From contig JACDQD010000002.1 of NCBI GenBank assembly GCA_019843655.1, positions 9,289,393 through 9,353,392 of the forward strand: a stretch of DNA of 64,000 nt, read 5' to 3'. A program made the position numbers and the translations under genes. This document shows, one piece after another, positions 37,561 through 49,244 of the stretch (position 1 is its first letter; every line of letters starts with the position of its first letter). The notes under the pieces were generated by a model. That model worked only from the letters and a program-made list of their open reading frames with translations. It did not search any database and had not been told where the DNA came from. Origin of the DNA: Lethocerus indicus. Its lineage: Eukaryota > Arthropoda > Insecta > Hemiptera > Belostomatidae.

Positions 37561-40500
37561 TTATATGAACGTCCGACTTTCGTCCGACTTTCTTCCTCAG
37601 CGTTCTGTGCTTTCGTGTTAGTTCAGTGTAGTGCACCTTCCTTTTGTAAATTGAAAAGTGTTACTCTGATTATTAAAATCTTATCAAACATATAGGGCAT
37701 CTAGTCCTCCTAGCAATGCAAGCAATGCAAACAAATTCATTAGGTTAGGGAAGTAGACATAAAAAATTCATGTTTTTCTTCTTTTTTTGGTTTTATATTT
37801 CTATAATAGCCAACGTTTGAGGATGTATACGAAAATTCTGAACGATACATACGATATTATTTCGATTTACAAACGAAACGAATATATGATAAATTTGTGT
37901 TTAGCATAAGTTTTTTTACAAGTGTTCTATTCACATACTTTTATTCCTGCTCATGTTTTTGTAAAGAGTTCTTTAGTTCCTCATTAGTGGAGTTGAATTT
38001 TGCTTGTTGCAGTATTTGTAATCCAGGAGAAAATATACATACCTTTCTTTTTTAGGTTTTATATCTCATTGCATTTTTACATAATTTCCTTCGTTTTTGA
38101 GATTTTTCTAAGAAACATTTTCTGACTGTTTGAAACTTTTAACGTTTTGTTTAAAAATTTTGTTTTATTTCCTCCTATTTTAAGTAAGTTTTTCATGTTA
38201 TTTGAGTAATTAGTATATTGGATAAAATACATGAACTTTTATAGCTCCTATGTTTCGACAATACAGTATTTGGCATTATAACATAATAATTCATTAAAAT
38301 GTATATTGCTTTTTATTTGAGTCTTGCAATAAATAAAAACATAATTTAATGCCAGTTTGTAAATACTTGAAGTTTCACACTACTGGTAGATTGTACATAA
38401 CACAAATTGACAATTAATTTAGTAAGAATTAAATTTTAGTAAAATGTCTGTAAATTATGGATTTACTTTTGGTAAGTGATTTTATAAATTTATTCATACC
38501 TTATGACAGTAAGTAACACTTAAATATAGTGTGCCTAATAATTTCATCCATTGAGATAGATTTAAGTTCTATATGAAATATATATATATTGAAAAAAGAA
38601 TAAAGAAAGACAAAATTCCTTTTATTCGTGACCAAATCTATATTCTTGTCACAAGCTTTTTGCCTTCTGTTTCGTCTGCTTTGTATCTATTGTATATATT
38701 TCATATATATTTATATGTATGTTAAAGAAGTATGTATATTATTATTACAAAATTGTGTACTAATCATTGTAGTGCCATATGTACCTTATGTGTTGTAAAT
38801 GAATACAATGTTCATTTGAGCAATTAAATTATTAATATTAATTTAAATTCTGAAAACCTATCCTTTAAATTAATACTTTCTCCAAATAATACTCTCTCTG
38901 TTTAATGATGGAACACTGCAAACAAAAATCCAAAAAAATAAAACAAAATAGAACATTATAAGCAGGGCTTAGGAGTATCAGGAGTAACAGTTCTCTTAAG
39001 AGGTACTGAAAGCTCGCGCAAGTACATTCGACACTTCCGTGAGCACCAAATAACGAACCATACTCTGAACATCTTAATAATAATAAATTAATTAACTGCC
39101 ATATTCTCTCGAAATATTATTGTATTTCTCGGCCCGCATAAATTGATATTTGTTAATAATTTAATCGGCGATTTATATTTATTAAAATATTTAATTGACT
39201 TTAATTTAATAAATATAAATAATACATTCAAATTACCTGCAGGAAACATATTATAATAATAATCTTTGGGGTAAGATATTTTTTCCGACATCCCAAACGT
39301 TCCTTACAGACGCCTGAAAAGGAACTGGCCACGCGAGCTAAATGTTTAAATAAATAAAATTAACAAAAAAGATTTAAAAAAATTAAAAAAAAAACAGTAA
39401 TAAAAAAGCGGGGGAAACCAGTGGGTTTCTCCTCGAATTGTCTATTGTAGTTAGTGCTTGTATCAATGTTGCTTATTGTATCATTTTACAGTTTTAACAA
39501 TAAAAGAGAGAGAAAAAAAAGATATTTTTGGGTAGATCCTGCAGCAATCGGGATATTTACCCGAACAGCGTTAGTTGCTGAACAGGAATAGGTCATCAGT
39601 AGCAGGCATGCTATCAGTTAGGTACAAGTGTATTAACTGCATGCTATTGAGGAGGGTTTTTAGTCACTCAGTTCGTTTTGACAAGTCTTTGGCTTTCGCC
39701 TATAGCCCACCTTGAAATCCTCTCTTCTTTAAAACTCATAGTGAACGCATATTTCATATTTGTGTAATAATATAATACGAATAAATAATATTGTCCGCAT
39801 TAATATTGCTTTCTATTATATAACCTTTCGTATGATTACATATAAATTATATTATTACTGATGAGTTCCCCTTGAATCAACTCTTAGCCGGTTGGGTCTC
39901 CCCGTTTCCATCTCTCGGCACGTGGACGTACATTTCCCTCGTAGGGTACTTGCTAAGGAATTATTAATTTTTCGAATCAATAATTCCCTCAGTATTGCCT
40001 GACGTCATACACATTGGGGTGAAAAACTCCAGAAAGTTGCCCTTCGATTGGTTTCAACGCTCTAAATCCGAGGGAAAATCTCTCTGCGAAGATCTAAGCG
40101 CTGAGAATATCTTCCTTCTTAGAGAAATGTATTGCGTTCGGTTCGAAGGTATTCCTCATGCCAACCTGTCGGATCACCTTTAGCTTTCCTCATACAACGA
40201 GCACTCACCTAGAGTATGCTACCCGTCTTCCGAGTCTGCACTGCAGCTGCAATCCGCGCGGTCTGTGCGGCGTAGGTCCTGTGCGAGATTTTTATTTCAT
40301 TTATTCGATTCTGTTTGGCGCGTCCTAAGATTTCGTCGGTCTTTATTTTTAGACAATTTTAGAAAATATTTACATAAAATATTCTCACGGTTATATCTGA
40401 ACAAAATTCGACTGTCAGAAATTGAAATGTACGGATTCTGAAATGGTTTGTAGTGAACAGCTCTCTTATTATCTGGGATTAATAACCACGCAATCACATA

Positions 40501-41256
40501 AGCGGTAAATACATTGTTTCGTATGTAAGGTGCTGTTAATGTGGGCTGGGTCGCTGGACCCATGTACCAGTGCAGCTCCGTTGTCCCCTGCGGAGGACGG
40601 GTAGAGAAGGCTGTGGTAAATTTTCCAAAATTACATTTAACTATAATAATTTCAAAAATAAAACCGAGTAAACGATAATAAAAATTACACTCGGGTAGAA
40701 AGAATTTCTAAATATAATGTAAGACAATGCGTGATCCGTATCCGAGGTCCAGCTCCCCGCTTCCTTTAATCTATTAATAAGAAGAAGAGGTCGGTTGCTC
40801 TCGCGTTTGGTTGGTGGTTGGTGTTTGTGGGGGATGGATGCGGGTATGGGGTAGCCTTTCTAAAAGCATAGTGTGACCGCGAGTGGACTCATTAATTATT
40901 TGGGGGCGCCGATTCGGTCTGTTGGGAAGAAACTAAAAACTTGATGAGGCGTCCTGCCAACAAACTTGTAATGGTTTTGAGCGGAGCCCACTTAGACTGT
41001 TGTTCGAGATCGAAAAGAGGCTCTCCCAACCCACCAGATTTATGTAGCGGCTTACTTATACTTCTTTGTACAGGAAGTACTGTATAAAGCCCACTTTCTC
41101 TTCACTGCGGTTTAAACGTCCATTGCAGATCCGGACTCGTTCTCTCGACTCGCCTGCAGTGTGCAGGAAATGGGGGATTCTTCTAAAATTCGTAATTAAA
41201 AACAAATAAATAGCTTATTTATTAAGAAACACGATTATTAGGACCAAAACTTACCC
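37561..41256. other. Intergenic sequence downstream of RUSC
   Basis: CpG reappears abruptly at about 37.57 kb, in an 11-bp tandem pair (CGTCCGACTTT twice, 37570-37591). Beyond 39.0 kb the sequence looks like ordinary CpG-containing flank. No gene recognised; small frames at 39995-40183 and 40297-40563 carry no motif. Confidence 0.45.
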
Positions 41257-41331
41257 ACTTACCCAGGTTACACTTACCAAGGTTAACCTTACCCAAGTTA
41301 CACTTACCAGGGTTAAACTTACCCAGGTTAA
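41257..41331. repeat. Minisatellite, five 15-bp units
   Basis: Exactly five 15-bp units of the form ACTTACCCAGGTTAC/A. Units alternate in their last base (C, A, C, A, then A), hinting at a 30-bp higher-order period. A 12-bp palindrome, AAGGTTAACCTT, spans 41279-41290. Confidence 0.9.
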
Positions 41332-44300
41332 TTTCGATAGGGATCTATTGGAACGGATATTTATTTATGTTTTTACTGCTGCAAGCATATTAAATTATTC
41401 GGTAAATATATCGCCCAGTTTAAATCAGACATTTTTGTCCGGAAACAACAGAATAATAAAAATGTCTACACTCGTTTCCTCTTTGGGGGGGGGGGGGTTG
41501 TTACATTTTTAAATTTGATTACCTCGCCTGAAATTGGGTAGATTTTTTTCGAAATTGAGGGAATTAAGGGTATATACGGCGGGTGTGAGCACCCTCACAC
41601 TTTATGTGCTGCGCAAGTAATGGCCGGATCAATTACATTAAAACTTTTCAAAACGTCGAACACTAGTGTCCCAGCTGTTGTGCTCGGCTGTTTACGAGCG
41701 AGGGCCCCCGATTTTTCCCAACTATATTCCACTTTAATTGTTGGCAAACAATTTCAACTGGGCTCCAGTCCTCACCGCCCAGTGAAAAACATTTCGAAAC
41801 CGATCTCTGGCATTTCGGGCATTGTCTTTCCCCAATAGTTTACATTATTAGCCGAATATCGGTCCGTCTCAATTGCATTCATAGGCAAGTGATTGAGCTC
41901 AGTACGCATGAGATCATTCACTCACTCATTGCTTATCTTGATTATGTTTGTGGCCATTTTACTGTTTAAACTTTAAGATTTAATATTAACAACAGTTAAC
42001 TTAGAACATAAGTAATAAATTACTATTTTAAATACAAAAATAAATAGTAAATTGCATATTTAATATTAGACAGCGATGTAATAATTGTGGTAATTATTTT
42101 TCTGAGAATTATGGATTGTATTTTATGCACTATCGATAGCTTGGTTATTCGAATCCGTAGGTTGTATTATGGCCATACAGATTGTATCATTATGTGTCCC
42201 TTTCTACCTCTAGAACTACATAAGTGAATTACTTAAAAACGAGTACTATATTAACTAGTAATAAACATGAAATAATAGCTGCTGTAAATTTCAATGGGGA
42301 ATCAAATATGTTTTAACTGTGTTATGTACAATTGCAAGTCCGCCAGTACGCATGCCCATACTTAAGGGGAGTTCCGAACTCTCTAGCGACTGGGGTCAGC
42401 TCAAGATTTTCATTCAATTACTAATTCGAATTAAACTCTCCTTGTTGAGCTCATAAACCTCATTACACTCATTAGAACACTTACACATAAACAATAATAT
42501 GTTGAGTAAATTGAAGAATTTTCAAGATATCTACCTATTATTGTGTTTGAACCTTTTGAAAATACACCTGAATTACAGCTACCACATATCGGTTACCTCT
42601 CAATGGTCTCAAAGGACATCCAGATGTCTAGATGGTGTTAGTAGACACTGCTGTCCTTAAGTTTAACATTTTCCCTCTTTTGTTAGGTTTAACGAATTAA
42701 AAATGAGCTGTACTGACTAATAGCTAGGTTGAATGCTCTCATCGATCGTAACTACTTACAGGCATCTGTTTTTGACAGTCTGGCGCATCTGGAGTCTAGA
42801 TAATCGGTGCCAGAGTCGTTTTCTACATTATTAGTGTAATATATTTTAAGATGGAAAGTTGAAATGATTCTGAAATATAGCTTATTATTATTTAAGCTAA
42901 TCGAGGATCACGAATACTTAAATCGATTGAGACGCTACGCGAGGTTCTTATAATTGCGAAAACAATCTTCTAGCAAAATTATCTTCCAACACGGGTTGGG
43001 ATCTTAACTTGTAGACTTTCTAACGATATCCCCCTCGAACTGTTAATTGCATTAAAGAAGGCGTATTTAAATCTGATATAGATTCTCCTTCGGTAGGGTC
43101 GCTAAGTGAATTGGAGGAAAGTTGACTCCGAATCAGGATGAAGAAGTAAAGGGAATATTTCCGCCGGGATGAGTTTAACCGATGACAGGCACCGTGCCAG
43201 CGCTTTAGATCTAGGAGCCCTTAGAATATCTGGCCAACCCTTCACCCTCAACATGTAACTTCCATTATCGGCCTACCCCTTTAAACTTATTCAATCTTAT
43301 ATGAACTGCTATGAAAAAAAGTTAATGGCCAACAATTTTACCATTCTTGGAATTCAACGGCATGTTTATGGGTATAAGAAAACACTGTTAGGCTATTTCA
43401 CTCTAAACGTATTACAGCAATCTTTGAGTGTAAATAAAATATCAACGAGGACTCTCAAGGACATTGTCTTTCATTTAGTAATAATGTAAAGCATTACGTG
43501 ACATAATACCATGTAATACTTGACATTATTTTATTTAATAAATGAATATTTATTAATTTATACCCATACCAAGGCTGTTTCTTCTGAACACGAATTGTTT
43601 CCTCGAACGATTTTGTCTATTAGTTTCGATAAGGAATTGTGCAAACACAAAAGCATTTATGATCGGTATTGTATTATTTCTTGGCTTAAATATAATACAA
43701 AACAATTGTCAAACTCGAATTCTCTTACGCTAACTCTAATTTTATCTGACGAGTTAGACCAGTTTCGGCTTCTCCCCATTATGATTCTATGACTTCACTT
43801 CAGGCTGCCGCTGAATAATCATATTTAGTGCAGGGATTCATAGCCCACCTCGTTAATATCTTTGCTCAAATCTACAATTTATTAGAACTCTGTATCCCCA
43901 TAGTCATATTAAGAGGTTAATATTTCCAGACGTTCTTTAAGGAGATCGTAGGTGGGATTAAGAGACTGAAGCGCAACTCGGGTTGATATTTTCCAAGGTT
44001 GATTGTGACGAGGATGAGGTGGCTATTTAAATAGGAGGGGTTGACTGACGAAGAGTGAAATAACTTAGGTTGCCCCTTATTAAAGTTAGACCTTATTCTA
44101 AGGTGTAATCTGCTAGAGTACTCTCTTGTTCCAATTGCCCGATCTCTCAATACTAATAACTCCTCGCGTCTAGATCTTCGTTCGCAGAATTAGAGTATTA
44201 AGCTGAATTCATGATGCGCAAATCCCGATGTCGAGTATTCGCCCAAATGCGGAACTCACGCAGCATTGTTGTCGAAGAGGCTTTAACCCAATTCAAAACA

Positions 44301-45693
44301 ATCTCAAATCTGATCCGTAGCCTGCTGGATCTGACGCTTCCAGGCTCATCGCTTTCCAGTCGCGTTATGTATCATGTTGGATTTTAATTCTCTTGTTTCC
44401 CGCATTATATCGTAGATTCTGGCTCCTATAAGTTTTGGCGATAGTATGATAATGGTGGGGCATTTACTTTCGTCACTGACTATGTAAATGGCATGGACTA
44501 TCTTGATGCTTTGAAAGACGGTGATGTATTCTGTACTATTTTAATGAAGTAATTTCAAGATCGAGATAATGCAGGACTACAGAAGATATGATACAAAGAC
44601 AATCAATTCCACAATCTTATTAATTTACCAGGAGATATACGGCATGGGGTTCGACGCGAATTTATCTTGTAATTCATACGGTAGTGGTGATAACTAACTT
44701 TACCCTGTCAGAGTACCCAGTCGACAATACCATAACCCTTTATATGGAAGTTCGCTCGGAACATGTCATGATATTTCACGAAAACATAATACCCAGCTTC
44801 AGATTATTAACACAAACGGAAACAATTTCATTCACCGATTTCGTCGATTATCGCCTTTATATAAAACGTGGTTAAACATTTTGAGAACCGTTTCCTGCGT
44901 CGGAAGAAACCCGCTGTGCACGTGGTTCAAGTTGATGTGGGACAACTGTACGTTTATTTACGAGCGGGACGTTTCCCTCCGGCATTTATGAAACTCTCTA
45001 AAACCGCACAGGGAGGCATTTTGAGTTTGAGAGGTAAAGGGGGCCTCAAGATTATATTTCATCGGGATTTACGTCCGAACTTGTGCGGAATTAAGGGAAT
45101 ATTTTCGCAGTAATATTCCCTAGTCTGTTTTACAGTTTTTATGCATAAAAAATGTTCACTGCTAAGCCAAAATTAATAAAACTGGTCGGTGTTGAAGGTT
45201 TTGAACAGATGCGCAGATCCAGGGACGGTCCGTTCGTCTTGACGAACTTTGGCATTGAAGATATAGTAACTTTTATACTAGAGTGGCATAAAATGACATT
45301 CGTATGCTGGCTTCTTTTAAAATTTGACGATTGTATCTCTCGGCGGCGAGAGTTAATCCAAAAATTATGTGCTAAAAACAAGTACGCGTGTGTGCTTTGC
45401 TTTCTGCCGATATGCGCAATAATAAGAGTTATGTTCGGGGCTAGCCATTGTACAAAGGCTTAAGCCCTGTTAGTAAACATAGAGTTTATAGATCGGACAA
45501 TTCCCTTCAGATGTTTTATAAGGAACCTGGGCAGAGCCCGAATGATTCAGTCTTGCTCTAGAGTTGTTTGAGTGTATTGCGTAGTGTTTGTGTGAAATCC
45601 AGAACATTTGTAAGTAGCAATATTGTACTTTATATTTTGTATTAAAATAAAAGATGTTTTTTTAAAAACGAGTCGAGGACCGCGAGTACATGT

Positions 45694-45695
<2 letters not shown>
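41332..45695. other. Intergenic sequence, no gene recognised
   Basis: Includes an 11-G run near 41487 and three + strand frames in sequence (44684-44875, 44868-45113, 45152-45463) in different reading frames. They may be a decayed coding region but match nothing I know. Confidence 0.4.

Positions 45696-45751
<56 letters not shown>
45696..45751. repeat. (TA)n microsatellite, about 56 bp
   Basis: Uninterrupted. Gives Ile-Tyr runs in frames on both strands. Confidence 0.98.
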
Positions 45752-45753
<2 letters not shown>

Positions 45754-45847
45754 TGTATCTTTTGTCCTTGTTTTAATGATTGGGAATGTCATCGTTCTTT
45801 TTAGATCGGTAGGTTCGTTAAGTGGTGTTTTCTGGATTTAGTTACCG

Positions 45848-45922
45848 CGTGGAAACGCCGGTTAGAAGGCGTAATGGAAATCGCAATACGCCTCCACGTT
45901 CTCCACAGGCGCATTACGCCTG
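45848..45922. repeat. Nested, competing inverted repeats
   Basis: AGGCGTA (45867-45873) can pair with TACGCCT (45887-45893), enclosed by CGTGGA (45848-45853) and TCCACG (45893-45898, sharing one base with the inner arm). The same arm, as AGGCGTAAT, also pairs with ATTACGCCT (45913-45921). The right side alone is a CAGGCG/CGCCTG hairpin (45906-45922). Confidence 0.75.
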
Positions 45923-45959
45923 CATCAAAATATAATTGTTTAAATGTGAAATAAAATAG

Positions 45960-46282
45960 GATGCGGAGGGGGAGTGTCTTGCCGTGGCGAGTGCGTGTTA
46001 TGCCGGAATGCGATTTTCAAATAGTGTCCTTAAGTGGACTGTAAGTGTGGTTGAGTTTGGTGGGTTGAGCGCGTGTGTGAGTGTGGCGCCCCCTGGGTGC
46101 GGGTGCGGGTGCGGGTGCGGGAAGGGGTGGCCTCGGGCCCAGTCGCCCGCCGGCCTCCCATCCAGCCTGTGCCGTACCGAACAGTCATCTCGGCCCGCGA
46201 TTAAACATCCCCCCAGTTCAGTGGTCCCAGCTCGCAGTCTCCAACCGGTATCGCATAGCTACGCATCTTCACGCTCGTTCAG
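45960..46282 (+). promoter_or_regulatory. GC-rich candidate first exon with a strong 5' splice site
   Basis: GC- and CpG-rich, unlike the surrounding DNA, and ending TTCAG|GTGAGC, a near-consensus donor with GT at 46283. An open frame starts at 45984 and runs through the donor. It contains a (GGGTGC)n-type hexamer tract near 46096-46122, which encodes a Gly-Cys run and suggests the frame is not a real protein. A promoter with a noncoding first exon of a gene beyond the window is one reading. Confidence 0.3.
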
Positions 46283-48226
46283 GTGAGCGACACCCGATGA
46301 ATAGCCCCGAGCTGGCCTCCACCACGTCCCGTCCTCTTTCTTTATAACCTCGGTCGGGGAAGACATCGACCCTACTGTTTGTCACCTCTCGCCGACTAGT
46401 AAATGTGTGAATCCCGTCCCCACTCGAAACCCTTCTGCATACCCTCCTGCTATCCACACCGAGTTGTCCTCAACTCTTCTTATTGACAGAGGAAAATAAT
46501 TGTTGTACAATATCGGCTTGCCTTCTCGTTGAAAACAAGTTTTATCCTGTACCGTGGTTGTTTACAACCACAGGTTTGTCATTAAGGTTGTCATGAACAT
46601 TCTCAAATTTAGCAGCGAATGGAAGACGTCATCGACGTCTTATACTTTAATAAATAGATGCGTAGACCGGAACACGGACGACCGGAATTGATCATTTTTC
46701 TGAATATTTTCCTTTTACTTTCCTCGCTCGACAAATTAATTCTTATTTATCGCGAATGAGCGTTATAATTTCTTTTCGTTAAAAAAACAAACCGGAACAA
46801 CAGTCTATCGCGTAGGTTTGATTCTATTACCGATATTGGAGACACACCTTTCGACTCAACGTTCCTTTGACAACAAATGATTAAACTGACCTTTGATTTA
46901 ACAACAGACTACGGAGATAAATACAATAAATGTTAGGATGATTGATAATGTATGCTCTTTTTAAATAATCCCTGCCCCAGGTTATGTATTCCCTTCGGAA
47001 TCTTTCTTTGCGCCGCGTCTATGTAATTTAGGATTGAGATAAGATTTTTTTTCCGTGAGCTTATTATAGTACTGAGTTTACTATTTATATATTGTTTGAA
47101 CCGTGTTCTGGATAAGTAAACTGGAAGTATTGGAGGAGGGAGAATTCTTTTAGCAGTTTATTATATGTTTCAAGTTGCGAAGATAAAATTTTATCCCGAA
47201 ATTTCATTACCTTTATTCGTTCCATTCGCCGCTAATGTAGGGGGACTGGGAACGGTTTTACCACTCTCACTGAAATCATTAAATTTTACAATGATTCGGA
47301 TCCAGTTGCACCACTTTAATTAATATAGCTTTTGAAATTATGCAACCGAAAATGTTCCACTCGAGTCAATGTTTGGTAATGTGTGAAAATGCTTCGAAAC
47401 GAAGTGATTAAATATACGAATTCTATGTCAATGTGTGCATCTCTTGATGATCTTGAAACAATCGTGGAATGTATTTTTAAGAACTAAATGTTACAATTCT
47501 TTCGCCTACCGTTAATGGTTTGAGACTAAATTCGGTAATGGCGCCGATATTATTTGTAAACAATAAACATACAATCGAATTAATTTATAAATATTTAAGG
47601 CGAAGATTATTTTTTAGAAGGTTAACATTGTTGTCGGTTGAATGTAGTATATTGTTTTTACGAAAGCGCAAAAGGTTTTTATGCTGTGGGCCCTTGACTG
47701 GACGGGTGTCATGCTTAGAAAAACTAAGGGGAGTTGCCCTGGCTCTCTGTCAAACCGTTTCATTCCGCAATCTAAATTTTAGAATACCACTTTTTACGAG
47801 TCCTTTCTGATGTCTATTCTGATTCCGATAGTAATTGCTTTAATAAATGTTTAACATTTCTTAGATTATTTATCGAATTTATGTAATCGTTAAATATCAG
47901 CGCGATTACAACAAAGCCGATTTATCGCTACAAATGGTTGCTACTTTGCGAACTACATTTTCATTTTCCAAGAGCGTTCAAAGTTCTCGAAGGCGGTGTT
48001 AGGGGAAACTGCCCGCGTAATTATTAAATAGGCAATTACGCCGGAGGAAATGAAAGTTGAAGTCATTTAGTGAGTCCTAAGATGAAACTTGAATTGCTAG
48101 TACAATTTTAAGCTTAGTTCTTCTAGTCGGGGCGCCCTTTTCTCCTTTTCATTGGGGTAGCTAATTTACATGGGAATTTGGCCGAATGTTTAATGCTGGA
48201 GTTTAAGTGACCGCTGGGACAAGTAG
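46283..48226. other. Intergenic sequence, no gene seen
   Basis: Noncoding. AAGACGT and ACGTCTT form a 7-bp inverted repeat at 46623-46641. The 47520-47810 frame is basic and unrecognisable. Confidence 0.45.
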
Positions 48227-48272
48227 GGCCTGTTTTGGTTTGCGGTCGGACTTCCTCCCTTCAAAACAGGCC
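48227..48272. repeat. Perfect 11-bp inverted repeat with 24-base spacer
   Basis: GGCCTGTTTTG at 48227-48237 pairs with CAAAACAGGCC at 48262-48272; the match extends outward if one G is skipped. Confidence 0.85.
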
Positions 48273-49193
48273 TATTTTCAGTTCCCTATTCATTCTATCT
48301 AAACCCGGTCTGTATTATCTGAAATTTGTTCCCCCTCCGCGGGAATAGGGAGTCCGTTTAGAGAAAAATAAGCGGAAACAGATTTTCGGTTCTCTGTCTC
48401 TTTGATGGCTGATCACAAAGCTCTTGGACTTTTAAAAAAGAAAATTGTCTTACCCTCAGCTGATAGAATTAAGATTAAACCAGTTATTACCTTTACTTGC
48501 GATTATTCAACAACCTTCAAGCCGCTTAGCTGAATCCGTAGCTTTTCTATTTTTAAGCCGTTTCGAATTCGCGCTAAAAGGTGGGGTATAAATTAGACTG
48601 AAATCTCGGATTAAAGTTTAAATTGTCTAATTCCGGTAGTCCCTTTTAAATAATCCGCTTATTTATTGGATTTCTTGTCCTTATTTTCTTTGGGCTTTTA
48701 GAAAATATACTCTATTAATTTGGTTCATTTTTATAGAATAACTTATTACATTATTGCTTTCGTTTGGTTCCTCTCTTCCGTATTTGAACTTTGTTTCACT
48801 TCAAAATTTTGGAGTTGGTGATTACGCTATGATCCTCACCATGATTTAATTTCAGCATTATGTTCTACCCCTTGCCTCAACATCGGTGTAGGAAAATTCT
48901 TGACAGAGCATCCTGGCCACACTGTATTGTTACTGTCCGTTACAACTCTCATCGTTGCGATAAATTAAATTAAGGAAAACAGTATGGAAATAATTCTTAC
49001 AACTAATTTAAGGCATTGTTAAAATATGGAAGCCTCAATCACCAGGGTATTTTTATTTGTACAGAGGCCAGTGTACGTATGATATTCCAACCGATATGTC
49101 GCCCCTACAATTTATTTTCACGTTAGGTGTTGAATTAATTTACCGAATCCCTTGTACGGAGTGCTACTGGTGGTGGCGAGAAGCCAAAAGGTC

Positions 49194-49196
<3 letters not shown>
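48273..49196. other. Intergenic sequence, no gene seen
   Basis: AT-rich noncoding DNA. Confidence 0.45.

Positions 49197-49242
<46 letters not shown>
49197..49242. repeat. (AT)n microsatellite, about 46 bp
   Basis: Uninterrupted alternating AT. Confidence 0.98.

Positions 49243-49244
<2 letters not shown>

Noticed and set aside
45547..45841. Open frames with long Ile-Tyr runs on both strands (also at 13.4 and 49.2 kb).
   Set aside because: They are translations of (TA)n arrays.
45984..46347. Protein-coding gene in the GC-rich block.
   Set aside because: The frames contain hexamer-repeat Gly-Cys/Gly-Ala runs and two frames are open at once, as expected of GC-rich DNA.
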